DNA from: Salinicola endophyticus
GTDB taxonomy: Bacteria > Pseudomonadota > Gammaproteobacteria > Pseudomonadales > Halomonadaceae
Assembly (NCBI RefSeq): GCF_003206575.1
Contig: NZ_PZJO01000004.1
Span: forward strand, 616,298-652,810
DNA: 36,513 bases
Direction of reading: 5' to 3'
Under the pieces are notes generated by a model. That model did not search any database and was not told the DNA's origin. It saw nothing but the letters and a program-made list of their open reading frames with translations. Each line of letters opens with the position of its first letter. Position 1 is the first letter of the stretch. The translations under genes were made by a program, and so were the position numbers. Shown here in pieces: positions 8,371 to 17,487 of this stretch.

Positions 8371-10167
8371 ATGCGTGCGTTGAGGGTATGGCTGGTATGT
8401 CTGTTCGGTCTGCTGCCGGGCTGGGTGCTGGCGCAGACGGCACCGGACGTCAGAATCGTGGTCGATGTCTCCGGCAGCATGAAGCAGAACGACCCCAGCA
8501 ACCTGCGCGCCAACGCGCTGGATCTCGCCGCGATCCTGCTGCCGCAGGAGGCGCGCGGCTCCATCTGGACCTTCGGTACCACCGTGGCCAACCCGGTTCC
8601 CGATGCCGGGGTCGACGATGCCTGGCGTCAGCGGGTGAGCCAGCTGATGCCGCAGCTCACCGACTACCAGCAGTTCACCGATATCGAGCGGGCCCTGACC
8701 CGCGCCGCCGCCGCGCCGCCCCAGGGGCCCAATCGCCATCTGATCCTGCTCACCGACGGCATGATCGACCTGCCCGCTACCGGCGGCGACAAGCGACAGC
8801 AGGACGCGGCCTCGCGGCAGCGGGTCATCACCGAGCTGGCGCCCAAGCTGGCGGCAGAGGGGGTGGCCGTCCATCTGATCGCGCTGTCGCGCAACGTCGA
8901 CCTGCCGCTGCTCGAGCAGGTGGCGCAGACCACCGGCGGTCTGGCGGTGGTGGCCGATACGCCGGATCAGTTGCTGCGCGCCTTCCTCGACGTGCTCGAC
9001 CGTATCCTGCCGGGAGACCAGGTGCCCATCGATGCGCAGCAGCGCTTCACCGTCGATGACGATATCCAGGCCTTCAACGCGCTGCTGTTCCACGCGCCGG
9101 AGGCCGGCTCGCCGGTACTGATCGGCCCCGATGGCCAGCGCTATTCCCGCGACGACCATCCCGGTCGGGTCGAGTGGCAGAGCAGCGACCGCTACGATCT
9201 GATCAAGGTGCCCGATCCGACGCCCGGCGAGTGGCGGATCGAGGGCGCCATCGGCGGCGACAGTCGGATCGGCATTCGTGCCGATATCGCGCTGCGCAGT
9301 GCGGCGCTGCCGGCGACCCTCTACCGCGGTTTCACGACGCCGCTGGATGTGTGGCTGGAAGCGCAGGGTCAGCGTCTGGAGGGCGATGCGCTACCGGCCG
9401 GGCTCACGGTGCGTGCCGAGCTGCGTGACCTCGATGGCAATCTGCTGGCGCAGACGACGCTATCGCCCCAGGCGGGGCACTTCCGCGGTGAGCTGCCCGG
9501 CACAGCGCAGCTGGGCAACGCGCGCCTGGTGATCACCGCGCGCAGCGATCGCCTGATTCGCCAGCGGGTGCAGGCGGTCAACGTGGTCGCGGCACTCAGC
9601 GCCGAGCTCAGCCAGGACGGCTCGCGCATCGTGATCCGTGCCAACCACCCCGACCTCAATGCCGACAACACGCGGCTCAGCGCCGAGCTCACCGGCAGCC
9701 CGCTGACGGTCCAGCGCCTCGATGCGCGCACCTGGGCGGTAGAGGTGCCGCGTACCGATCCCAATGCCTCGCTGCCGGTGACGATCTCCGCCGAGGCCGA
9801 CCTCGATGGTCGTACCTTGCACTTCGACCTGCCCATCGTGCGTTTGAACCCCGATGCCGCGGTGGGGCTCACCGGGGCCGATCTATCACGTGCGGTGCAG
9901 AGCCAGCAGCGGGAGCAGGACGATAGTTTGGGCAGTGGTAGCGACGACAGTTTCACCGATGGCTTGTCGGCGTCGCAGATGGCCGATGCGGCCGTGACCA
10001 AGGCGCGCGAAGGCTGGCAGGTTGCGCGCCCCTATGTCGAGCGTTATGCCCAGCGGCCGGTCACCTGGATCGTGATCGCGCTGCTGGTGTTGCTGCTGCT
10101 GCTCGAACGCTGGCGTCGCGCCGCCAGCCGGCGACGTCGGGCGCGGCGCTCGGAGCCCTCCCTGTAA
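8371..10167 (+). CDS. Exported VWA-domain protein with C-terminal membrane anchor
   Basis: The 598 aa product starts with a signal peptide (residues 1-21, ending GWVLA). A von Willebrand factor A domain follows (about 26-205) with an intact metal-ion site: DVSGS (Asp32, Ser34, Ser36) and LTDG later. A long beta-rich region (about 210-510) is followed by one transmembrane segment (about 565-578, LLVLLLLLERW) and a very basic cytoplasmic tail (RRRRARR). It should therefore display its VWA domain in the periplasm. AAGAAGGA (8355-8362) supports this start. The upstream gap holds a seven-T run (8305-8311) behind an imperfect GC stem, a possible weak terminator. The precise role is unknown; the layout resembles marine gammaproteobacterial hypotheticals. 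It is not next to a MoxR ATPase, the usual partner of many VWA proteins. Confidence 0.85.
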   Translation: MRALRVWLVCLFGLLPGWVLAQTAPDVRIVVDVSGSMKQNDPSNLRANALDLAAILLPQEARGSIWTFGTTVANPVPDAGVDDAWRQRVSQLMPQLTDYQQFTDIERALTRAAAAPPQGPNRHLILLTDGMIDLPATGGDKRQQDAASRQRVITELAPKLAAEGVAVHLIALSRNVDLPLLEQVAQTTGGLAVVADTPDQLLRAFLDVLDRILPGDQVPIDAQQRFTVDDDIQAFNALLFHAPEAGSPVLIGPDGQRYSRDDHPGRVEWQSSDRYDLIKVPDPTPGEWRIEGAIGGDSRIGIRADIALRSAALPATLYRGFTTPLDVWLEAQGQRLEGDALPAGLTVRAELRDLDGNLLAQTTLSPQAGHFRGELPGTAQLGNARLVITARSDRLIRQRVQAVNVVAALSAELSQDGSRIVIRANHPDLNADNTRLSAELTGSPLTVQRLDARTWAVEVPRTDPNASLPVTISAEADLDGRTLHFDLPIVRLNPDAAVGLTGADLSRAVQSQQREQDDSLGSGSDDSFTDGLSASQMADAAVTKAREGWQVARPYVERYAQRPVTWIVIALLVLLLLLERWRRAASRRRRARRSEPSL

Positions 10168-10168
10168 A

Positions 10169-10197
10169 GGCGCTGTTACCACCTTGGTGGCAGCGCC
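10169..10197 (+). terminator. Hairpin between VWA gene and fadD
   Basis: A two-part stem starts just after the VWA gene stop: ggcgctg (10169-10175) pairs with cagcgcc (10191-10197), and inside it ccacc (10179-10183) faces ggtgg (10186-10190). A three-base bulge separates the two parts. No U-tract follows, so it could be a Rho-associated end, an mRNA stabiliser or part of the fadD leader. Confidence 0.35.
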
Positions 10198-10252
10198 GTC
10201 GCGCGGGGAACCTGATATAAGGGAGTTATTCAAGGCTTATCAAGGAGATCCC

Positions 10253-11935
10253 ATGGGTGACAGCGCGAACGCTTACGTCGAATCCGGAGTGCCCCTGACG
10301 GGTCTCGAGACCTTTCACTCGATCAACGACATCATCGCCGATGCCTGTCGCCGCTACGCCGACAAACCGGCGTTCAGCTGCATGGGCAAGACCCTGAGCT
10401 ATGCCGATATCGATCGCCTCGCCGATCGCTTCGCTGCCTGGCTGCAGACCCACACCGATCTCGAGCCGGGCGATCGCATCGCCATCCAGCTGCCCAACGT
10501 GCTGCAGTTTCCGGTGGCGGTGTTCGGCGCGCTGCGCGCCGGCCTGGTGATCGTCAACACCAATCCGCTCTACACCGAGCGCGAGATGCGCCATCAGTTC
10601 CGTGACGCCGGGGCCAAGGCGATCGTGGTACTGGCCAACATGGCCCAGAAGCTCGAGAACGTGCTCGACCAGACCGAGATCCGCCATGTGGTGGTCACCG
10701 AAATGGGCGACCTGCACGACTGGCCCAAGCGGGCGCTGATCAATTTCGTGGTGCGGCGGGTCAAGAAGATGGTGCCCGCCTACTCGCTGCCCCAGGCGGT
10801 CGATTTCCGGCGCACCCTGGCCGGTGGTGGGCCTGCGGCCACGGTCGCGTCGGGGCAGGATGAAGAGATCGCCGTGCTGCAGTACACCGGCGGTACCACC
10901 GGGGTGGCCAAGGGCGCGATGCTGACGCACCGCAACCTGATCGCCAACATGCTGCAGACCCAGCAACTGCTCGGCGACACGCTGGAGAACGGTCGCGAGA
11001 CGATCATTGCGCCGCTGCCGTGCTATCACATCTACACCTTCACCGTGAACTGCCTGTATGCGATGACCACCGGCCAGCACAACGTGCTGATTCCCAACCC
11101 GCGGGACATTGCCGGCTTCGTCAAGACGCTCTCCCAGACGCCGTTCAGCGTCTTCGTCGGGCTCAACACCCTGTTCAACGCCCTGTGCCAGCGCGACGAC
11201 TTCAAGGCGCTCGACTTCTCGCAGCTCAAGTTCACCATCTCCGGTGGCATGGCGCTGACCCAGGCTGCAGCCAAGCGCTGGCAGGAGGTGACCGGCAACG
11301 GCATCGTCGAGGGCTACGGCTTGACCGAGACCTCGCCGATCGCCCTGGTCAATCCGCCCGAGGCGCCGCAGATCGGCACTATCGGCCGGCCGGTGGCGGG
11401 CACCGAGGTGCGAGTGGTCGATGACGAAGGTCGCGCGCTGCCACCGGGGGAGAGTGGCGAGTTGTGCATCAAGGGGCCGCAGGTGATGAAGGGCTACTGG
11501 AATCGCCCGGAGGATACCGCCAAGACGCTCAGCGACGATGGCTGGCTGCGCACCGGTGACATGGCGGTGGTGCAGGAGGATGGCTACGTCAAGATCGTCG
11601 ACCGCAAGAAGGACATGATTCTGGTCTCGGGGTTCAACGTCTACCCCAACGAGATCGAGGAAGTGGTCGTGGGGCACCCGGACGTGCTCGAAGCCGCCGC
11701 GGTGGGGGTGCCCGACGAGGAGAGCGGCGAGGCGATCAAGCTGTTCGTGGTGGCGCGTCATGAGGGGCTCGATCCCCAGGCGCTGCGTCAGTGGTGCAAG
11801 AAGGAGCTGACCGGCTACAAGGTGCCGAAGTTCGTCGAACTGCGCGACGAGCTGCCCAAGAGCAACGTCGGCAAGGTACTGCGGCGCGAGCTGCGCGATG
11901 GCCATCAGGCTGCCGATAGCGGGGCCTCGACGTGA
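10253..11935 (+). CDS. fadD: Long-chain-fatty-acid--CoA ligase
   Basis: An acyl-CoA synthetase that activates fatty acids with ATP and CoA for beta-oxidation at the inner membrane. The 560 aa length matches E. coli FadD (561). The ATP/AMP site YTGGTTGVAK is at 211-220, the GYGLTET motif at 354-360, the fatty-acyl-CoA signature around DGWLRTGD (Asp436) and VDRKKD (Arg451), and the adenylation lysine is probably Lys541 in SNVGKVLRREL. AAGGAG at 10242-10247 fixes the start; an in-frame GTG-type start further up would add 23 unconserved residues. It stands as its own unit 85 bases after the VWA gene. I saw no clear FadR-like or PsrA-like palindrome upstream. Confidence 0.95.
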   Translation: MGDSANAYVESGVPLTGLETFHSINDIIADACRRYADKPAFSCMGKTLSYADIDRLADRFAAWLQTHTDLEPGDRIAIQLPNVLQFPVAVFGALRAGLVIVNTNPLYTEREMRHQFRDAGAKAIVVLANMAQKLENVLDQTEIRHVVVTEMGDLHDWPKRALINFVVRRVKKMVPAYSLPQAVDFRRTLAGGGPAATVASGQDEEIAVLQYTGGTTGVAKGAMLTHRNLIANMLQTQQLLGDTLENGRETIIAPLPCYHIYTFTVNCLYAMTTGQHNVLIPNPRDIAGFVKTLSQTPFSVFVGLNTLFNALCQRDDFKALDFSQLKFTISGGMALTQAAAKRWQEVTGNGIVEGYGLTETSPIALVNPPEAPQIGTIGRPVAGTEVRVVDDEGRALPPGESGELCIKGPQVMKGYWNRPEDTAKTLSDDGWLRTGDMAVVQEDGYVKIVDRKKDMILVSGFNVYPNEIEEVVVGHPDVLEAAAVGVPDEESGEAIKLFVVARHEGLDPQALRQWCKKELTGYKVPKFVELRDELPKSNVGKVLRRELRDGHQAADSGAST

Positions 11936-12056
11936 GTTAGTGCAGTTTCGGCGCTACAATGGTGGGTTCGCCGTGGTCTAGCGTGGTGTCCCACAGGTAA
12001 CGCAAAGACATATCGGATGCATGGTGTTGTCAGGCAAGGCGTGAGGAGGCGTCATA

Positions 12057-12113
12057 GTGGGGTCTATGGCAACGACGAGCAACGCCGCATGGCGGCGCCA
12101 TGGGCCGATATGA
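12057..12113 (+). CDS. Possible 18-codon leader ORF before hrpA
   Basis: A GTG start at 12057 lies six bases after GAGGAGG (12043-12049 region), the best ribosome site in this gap, and opens a reading frame of 18 codons ending TGA at 12111-12113. The predicted peptide reads MGSMATTSNAAWRRHGPI. It could be a leader peptide or chance; the support is only the ribosome site. Confidence 0.2.
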   Translation: MGSMATTSNAAWRRHGPI

Positions 12114-12180
12114 TTGGATGATATTTGTGGGGGCACCACACTGCGGCGGACTTCACCGGACTGTCGATGTCGAGGATCTC

Positions 12181-15100
12181 TTGAGCGCCACCGCTGCCAA
12201 CGCTTCCCAAGCTCTGACTCAATTGCAGGCACGGCTCGACGCCTGTCTGCTGCGCGATGCCCATGCCCTGCGCGGGCGCCTGGCGCGGCTCGAACGGCGC
12301 GCCCGCGAGGGCAAGCCGATCGACCGCTCGTTGGGCGAGATCGAGACCCGGGTCGATGCCTCACAGGCGCAGGCCGAGCGCCGGCGCCAGCAGCGCGTCA
12401 CCCTCGACTATCCGGAGTCGCTGCCGGTGGCGGCGCGGCGCGAGACGATCCTCGAGGCGCTGCGCGAGCATCAGGTGGTGGTAGTGGCCGGCGAGACAGG
12501 CTCGGGCAAGACCACTCAGCTGCCCAAGCTGTGTCTCGAGCTGGGCCTGGGCCGGCGCGGCATGATCGGGCATACCCAGCCGCGGCGGCTGGCGGCGCGC
12601 TCGGTGGCTACCCGGCTGGCGGAGGAGCTCGAGGTGCCGTTGGGCGAGCAGGTCGGTTATCAGGTGCGCTTCACCGACCAGAGCAGCGACACCACCCTGG
12701 TCAAGCTGATGACCGACGGTATTCTGCTGGCCGAGACCCAGCACGACCCCGACCTGCTGCGCTACGATGCGATCATCATCGACGAGGCCCATGAGCGCAG
12801 CCTCAACATCGACTTCCTGCTCGGTTATCTCAAGCGCCTCAGCGCGCGCCGGCCAGATCTCAAGATCATCATCACCTCCGCCACCATCGACGTCGACCGG
12901 CTATCGCGCCACTTTGCCCGCGAGGTCGACGGCAAGCCGTGTCCGGCGCCGGTGGTCGAGGTCTCCGGGCGTGCCTACCCGGTCGAGGTGCGCTACCGCC
13001 CACTGGTGCGAGAAGCCCGCGACGAGGAGGATCTGACGCTGCAGGAGGGTATCTTGGCGGCGGTCGAGGAGATCGAGCAGATCGAGCGCGACAAGCGCTG
13101 GTACTCGGGGCCGCGGGATATCCTGATCTTCCTGCCCGGGGAGCGCGAGATTCGCGAGACCGCCGATCTGCTGCGCCGGCTAGAGCTCAAGAGCACCGAG
13201 ATCCTGCCGCTCTACGCGCGGCTCTCCAACGCCGAGCAGAACCGTGTCTTCCAGAGCCATGCCGGGCGCCGTATCGTGCTGTCGACCAACGTCGCCGAGA
13301 CCTCGTTGACGGTGCCGGGCATCCGCTATGTGATCGACCCGGGGCTGGTGCGCATGAGCCGCTACAGCTTCCGCGCCAAGGTGCAGCGGCTGCCGATCGA
13401 GCCTGTGAGCCAGGCCAGTGCCGATCAGCGCAAGGGGCGCTGCGGGCGTGTCGCCGAGGGCGTGTGCATCCGTCTCTACAGCGAAGAGGACTTCCTCTCC
13501 CGGCCCGAGTTCACCGAGCCCGAGATCCAGCGTACCAACCTGGCGGCGGTGATCCTGTCGATGCTCTCGCTCAAGCTCGGCGAGGTGCTCGACTTTCCCT
13601 TCGTCGACGCCCCCGATCCGCGCGTGGTCAAGGATGGCTACCGGCTGCTGTTCGAACTCGGCGCGGTGGACGGCGGCGAGCGTCTGACCGACACCGGGCG
13701 ACGCCTGTCGCGGCTGCCGATCGATCCGCGGCTGGGACGCATGGTACTGGCCGGCGAACAGTTCGGCTGTCTGCGCGAGGCGCTGATCGTGGTCAGTGCG
13801 CTGGCCACCCAGGACCCGCGTGAGCGCCCGGCCGAGAAGCGTCAGGCCGCCGACCAGAAACACCGCCAGTGGGATGACCCCGATTCGGACTTCGTCGCCT
13901 GGCTCAATCTGTGGCAGGGCTTCGAAGCGGCCCGCGACGATCTCTCCGGCAGCCAGCTGCGGCGCTGGTGCCGTGACCAGTACCTGAGTTACCTGCGCCT
14001 GCGCGAGTGGCACGATACCTATCGCCAGCTGCGCCAGCTGGTGCGCGAGATGAAGCTCGAACCGAGCAGTGCCATGCAGCCCGGCGAGGGGGAGGAGGCC
14101 GCACCTAGGGTGGACGCGGCGCGCCTGCATCAGGCGCTGCTCGCCGGGCTGCTCTCGCATCTCGGCCAACTGCAGCCGGAGAGCCGTGAGTTCCTCGGCG
14201 CGCGCAATCGCAAGTTCATGCTCCATCCCGCCTCGGGGCTGGCCAAGAAACCGCCCAAGTGGGTGATGGCCGGTGAGCTGGTCGAGACCAGTCGGCTGTT
14301 TGCCCGTGACTGCGCGCGCATCAAGCCGGAGTGGATCGAACCCCAGGCGGGGCATCTGGTCAAGCGTGCCTACAGCGACCCACACTGGGAGCGCAAGCGC
14401 GCCCAGGTGGTGGCGCTGGAGCAGGTCACCCTGTTCGGGCTGCCGATCGTCAGCGGCCGGCGCGTCGACTACGCCAAGGTGGCGCCGGCGGAGGCGCGCG
14501 AGCTGTTCATCCGGCGCGCGCTGGTGGAGGGCGACTTCGAGACCCGTGCGGCATTCTTCGCTCACAACCGCTCGATGGTGGCGGAGGTCGAGGAGCTGGA
14601 GGACCGCGCGCGCAAGCGTGACATCCTGGTCGACGAGGAGACCCTGTTCGCGTTCTACGATGAGCGGATTCCCGCCGAGGTCGTCAGCGGGCGCGACTTC
14701 GAAGCCTGGCGCAAGCGCGCCGAGCGCGAGACGCCCGAGCTGCTGAAGCTCGACAAGGCGGCGCTGATGGCGCGCGAGGCCGATGACGTCAGCGTCGAGC
14801 AGTACCCCGACGAGCTGGTGTTCAATGGCGTGCGCTATCCGCTCAGCTATCACTTCGCCCCGGGGGCGAGCGACGACGGCGTGACCCTCACGGTGCCCGC
14901 GGTGATGCTGGCCCAGCTGCCGGAGGGGCGGCTGTCGTGGCTGGTGCCGGGGCTGTTGCGCGACAAGTGCATCGCGCTGCTCAAGGCGCTGCCCAAGCCG
15001 CTGCGGCGCCAGGTGGTGCCGATCCCCGACTGGGTCGATGCGGCGCTGCAGACGCTGACCCCCGATGCGCGTCCGGTGGAGGTCGCACTGGGTGAGTTCC

Positions 15101-16170
15101 TGAGGATCAAGACCGGGGTGCGCCTGGAGCCCTCGGCATGGCGGCTCGATCAGCTCGAACCGCATCTGGTGATGAATCTGCGGGTGGTCGACCACGAGGG
15201 CCAGGTACTGGGCGAGGGGCGCGACCTGGCCGCCCTGCGTGAGCGCTTCGGTGATGCCGCGGCGGCCGGCGCGCGCGCCATGGCGCAGCAGCAGGAGGCG
15301 CCCAGCGAGACCCTGGAGGCGCTGCCGCAGACGCCGCTGCCCGACTCCAGTACCAGCCGCCAGGCGGGGATCCAGGTCGAAGTCTATCCGGCCCTGGTGC
15401 CTGCCGGCGAAGCGCTCCAGATCGCCTGGTTCGACCACGCCGAGCGCGCCGCCGCGGCGCACCGGGATGGCGTGGTGGCGCTGGCGCGCCGCCGCCTTCC
15501 GGAGCTGGTGCGCTACCTGCAGCGGGAGCTGCCGCAGCTCAAGGCGTGTGCGCTGCTGTTCACCAAGGTGGGCACGCGCGAGCAGCTCACCCAGGACGTG
15601 ATCGATGCGGTGCTGGCGCAGACCGTCGCGGCTGACCCGCTGCCGCGTTCGAGCGAGGCTTTCGATGCGCGCCTCGAGCAGTGGCGGGGCGATCTGGTGG
15701 GCTACGCCGAGCGGTTGCTCGATGACCTGCACAAGGCGCTGAAGGGGCATCTGGCGGTGACCAAGCAGCTCAAGGGTAATGTCAGTTTCGCCCTGGCCCT
15801 GAGCTACAGTGACCTCAAGGCGCAGATGCAGCGCCTGGTCTATCCGGGCTTCGTGCGCGATGCCGGGCCCTGGCTCGAACACTATCCGCGCTACATGCAG
15901 GCCGCCGAGATCCGGCTGGAGAAGGCGCCACGCGACCGCCGCCGCGATCAGCTGGCGATGCAGCAGGTGCAGGAGTGGGAGAGCCGACTCGATGCCCGCT
16001 GCCAGGCGGCCCAGCGCGAAGGCGTGGTGGCCGCCGAGCTGATCGAGTTCGGCTGGTGGCTGCAGGAGTTTCGGGTCTCGCTGTTCGCCCAGCAGTTGGG
16101 CACGCTCGAGAGCGTCTCGGAGAAGCGCCTGGCGCGGCGCTGGCGGGAGATCACCGGGCAGGCGGTATGA
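12181..16170 (+). CDS. hrpA: ATP-dependent RNA helicase HrpA (DEAH box)
   Basis: A large DEAH-box helicase (1329 aa from this start; E. coli 1300) linked to mRNA processing and rescue of stalled ribosomes. Counting from TTG 12181, Walker A GETGSGKT is at 104-111, DEAH at 201-204, then SATID, the TNVAETSLTVPGI block and the arginine-finger motif QRKGRCGR. HA2/OB-type regions and the long HrpA-specific C-terminal domain (ending WLQEFRVSLFAQQLGT) are all present. The start is uncertain. An ATG at 12100 would add 27 residues unlike the family and has no ribosome site. TTG 12181 follows GAGG (12172-12175), and the following residues align with the E. coli N-terminus. The gene is uninterrupted. Confidence 0.93.
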   Translation: MSATAANASQALTQLQARLDACLLRDAHALRGRLARLERRAREGKPIDRSLGEIETRVDASQAQAERRRQQRVTLDYPESLPVAARRETILEALREHQVVVVAGETGSGKTTQLPKLCLELGLGRRGMIGHTQPRRLAARSVATRLAEELEVPLGEQVGYQVRFTDQSSDTTLVKLMTDGILLAETQHDPDLLRYDAIIIDEAHERSLNIDFLLGYLKRLSARRPDLKIIITSATIDVDRLSRHFAREVDGKPCPAPVVEVSGRAYPVEVRYRPLVREARDEEDLTLQEGILAAVEEIEQIERDKRWYSGPRDILIFLPGEREIRETADLLRRLELKSTEILPLYARLSNAEQNRVFQSHAGRRIVLSTNVAETSLTVPGIRYVIDPGLVRMSRYSFRAKVQRLPIEPVSQASADQRKGRCGRVAEGVCIRLYSEEDFLSRPEFTEPEIQRTNLAAVILSMLSLKLGEVLDFPFVDAPDPRVVKDGYRLLFELGAVDGGERLTDTGRRLSRLPIDPRLGRMVLAGEQFGCLREALIVVSALATQDPRERPAEKRQAADQKHRQWDDPDSDFVAWLNLWQGFEAARDDLSGSQLRRWCRDQYLSYLRLREWHDTYRQLRQLVREMKLEPSSAMQPGEGEEAAPRVDAARLHQALLAGLLSHLGQLQPESREFLGARNRKFMLHPASGLAKKPPKWVMAGELVETSRLFARDCARIKPEWIEPQAGHLVKRAYSDPHWERKRAQVVALEQVTLFGLPIVSGRRVDYAKVAPAEARELFIRRALVEGDFETRAAFFAHNRSMVAEVEELEDRARKRDILVDEETLFAFYDERIPAEVVSGRDFEAWRKRAERETPELLKLDKAALMAREADDVSVEQYPDELVFNGVRYPLSYHFAPGASDDGVTLTVPAVMLAQLPEGRLSWLVPGLLRDKCIALLKALPKPLRRQVVPIPDWVDAALQTLTPDARPVEVALGEFLRIKTGVRLEPSAWRLDQLEPHLVMNLRVVDHEGQVLGEGRDLAALRERFGDAAAAGARAMAQQQEAPSETLEALPQTPLPDSSTSRQAGIQVEVYPALVPAGEALQIAWFDHAERAAAAHRDGVVALARRRLPELVRYLQRELPQLKACALLFTKVGTREQLTQDVIDAVLAQTVAADPLPRSSEAFDARLEQWRGDLVGYAERLLDDLHKALKGHLAVTKQLKGNVSFALALSYSDLKAQMQRLVYPGFVRDAGPWLEHYPRYMQAAEIRLEKAPRDRRRDQLAMQQVQEWESRLDARCQAAQREGVVAAELIEFGWWLQEFRVSLFAQQLGTLESVSEKRLARRWREITGQAV

Positions 16171-16261
16171 GGCCGCTGCATCCCGGCACTGGCCTCCGGC
16201 GTATCATGCCTTGCAGGGGTTGGCGCGGGGTACAGGCGCTAGAAGGTGCTGGCCGCACGAT

Positions 16262-16351
16262 ATCGACAGGGAGCGCGGGGTTCGCCGCGCCATCGAGAGG
16301 GATTGCGGCGCTCGCCGCACTACTGAGAGGGACTGCGGCTATCGCCGCATA
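16262..16351 (+). repeat. Three tandem 30-nt hairpin repeats in operon leader
   Basis: Three consecutive units (16262-16291, 16292-16321, 16322-16351) share the pattern AtcGAgAGGGA followed by a small inverted repeat. The stems are gcgcgg/ccgcgc (16273-16278 with 16285-16290), tgcggc/gccgca (16304-16309 with 16314-16319) and tgcggc/gccgca (16334-16339 with 16344-16349). Units 2 and 3 carry different tetraloops. The array ends directly at the AAGGAG ribosome site (16351-16356) of the next gene. Exact 30-nt spacing and changed loops with intact stems suggest selection on structure. Confidence 0.8.
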
Positions 16352-16362
16352 AGGAGCGAGTC

Positions 16363-17487
16363 ATGACGCAAGCCGTCATTACGGCGACGGGCCTGTTCAC
16401 GCCGCCGGAGTCGATCGACAACGCGGCGCTGGTCGCCAGTTTCAACACCTGGGTGGATGCCGAGAACGCCCGCCACGCCGAGGCCATCGCCCGCGGCGAG
16501 CGCGAGCCGCTGGCCCACTCCAGCGAGGCGTTCATTCTCAAGGCGTCGGGCATCGAGAGCCGCTACGTCATGGAGGCGAGCGGTATCCTCGATCCCGCGC
16601 GAATGCGCCCGCGGATCGAGGAGCGCGACAACGCGGCGCTCTCGCTGCAGGCCGAGATGGGCCTGGCGGCGGCGCGCCAGGCGCTCGAGCAGGCCGACAT
16701 CCGCGCCGATCAGCTCGATCTGATCATCGTCGCCTGCTCCAATCTGCAGCGCCCTTATCCGGCGGTGGCGGTCGAGCTGCAGGCGGCACTGGGGGCCGGT
16801 GGCTATGCCTTCGACATGAATGTGGCCTGCTCCAGCGCCACCTTCGCCATCGACATGGCGACCAATGCCATTCGCGCCGGGAGCCTCGAGCGGGTGCTGG
16901 TGGTCAATCCCGAGATCTGCTCGGCGCATCTCGATTTCCGCGATCGCGATAGCCACTTCATCTTCGGCGATGCCTGCACCGCGGTGCTCCTGGAGGCGGA
17001 CCATCTGGCTCGCGAGCGCGAGCACTTCACCGTGCTCGGCACGCGTCTGACCACGCGCTTCTCCAACGCCATCCGCAATAACTTCGGCTTCCTCAACCGG
17101 CTGGCTGACAGCAGCGCCGATGACAAGCTGTTCGTGCAGGAGGGGCGCAAGGTGTTCAAGGAGGTTTGCCCGATGGTGGCGGAGCTGATCCTCGAGCATC
17201 TGGAGAGTCAATCTCTCACCGGCGAGTCGGTCACCCGGCTGTGGTTGCACCAGGCCAACCGCCACATGAACGATCTGATCGCGCGTAGGGTGCTGGGACG
17301 CGAGGTGAGCGAGCATGAGGCGCCGATCATCCTCGATCGCTACGCCAATACCAGCTCGGCCGGCTCGATCATCGCCCTGCATCTGCATCGTGACGACCTC
17401 GAGGAGGGCGATGTGGGGGTGGTGTGTTCGTTCGGCGCGGGCTACAGTGCGGGCAGTGTCATACTGCGTAAAGGGAATGCGTGTTGA
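16363..17487 (+). CDS. Beta-ketoacyl-ACP synthase III-like enzyme
   Basis: A thiolase-fold condensing enzyme (374 aa) with the Cys-His-Asn triad of the FabH/KAS III class: Cys156 in NVACSSATF, His296 in WLHQANRHM and Asn329 in RYANTSSAGS. It is about 55 residues longer than E. coli FabH (317), with an extra helical insert near residues 25-60. From memory it most resembles the Pseudomonas aeruginosa PA3286 type, which is reported to feed octanoyl-CoA from beta-oxidation into fatty acid synthesis; assigning that substrate here is inference. AAGGAG (16351-16356) precedes the start. Its stop overlaps the mlaA start (TGATG), placing it first in an operon with a lipid-transport lipoprotein. It is unlikely to be the housekeeping fabH, which normally sits with plsX and fabD. 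Confidence 0.88.
   Translation: MTQAVITATGLFTPPESIDNAALVASFNTWVDAENARHAEAIARGEREPLAHSSEAFILKASGIESRYVMEASGILDPARMRPRIEERDNAALSLQAEMGLAAARQALEQADIRADQLDLIIVACSNLQRPYPAVAVELQAALGAGGYAFDMNVACSSATFAIDMATNAIRAGSLERVLVVNPEICSAHLDFRDRDSHFIFGDACTAVLLEADHLAREREHFTVLGTRLTTRFSNAIRNNFGFLNRLADSSADDKLFVQEGRKVFKEVCPMVAELILEHLESQSLTGESVTRLWLHQANRHMNDLIARRVLGREVSEHEAPIILDRYANTSSAGSIIALHLHRDDLEEGDVGVVCSFGAGYSAGSVILRKGNAC

Noticed and set aside
10226-11905. A 559-codon minus-strand frame opposite fadD
   Set aside because: Composition is His/Gln/Leu-rich with no domain, and fadD motifs are intact on the plus strand.
13180-15882. A 900-codon open frame on the minus strand opposite hrpA
   Set aside because: It is the antisense shadow of a GC-rich gene; the translation is Gln/Arg/Leu-rich with no known motif, while hrpA on the plus strand is fully recognisable.
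16262-16351. The 30-nt tandem repeats as a small CRISPR array
   Set aside because: Units are directly adjacent with no spacers between them, and no cas genes are present.
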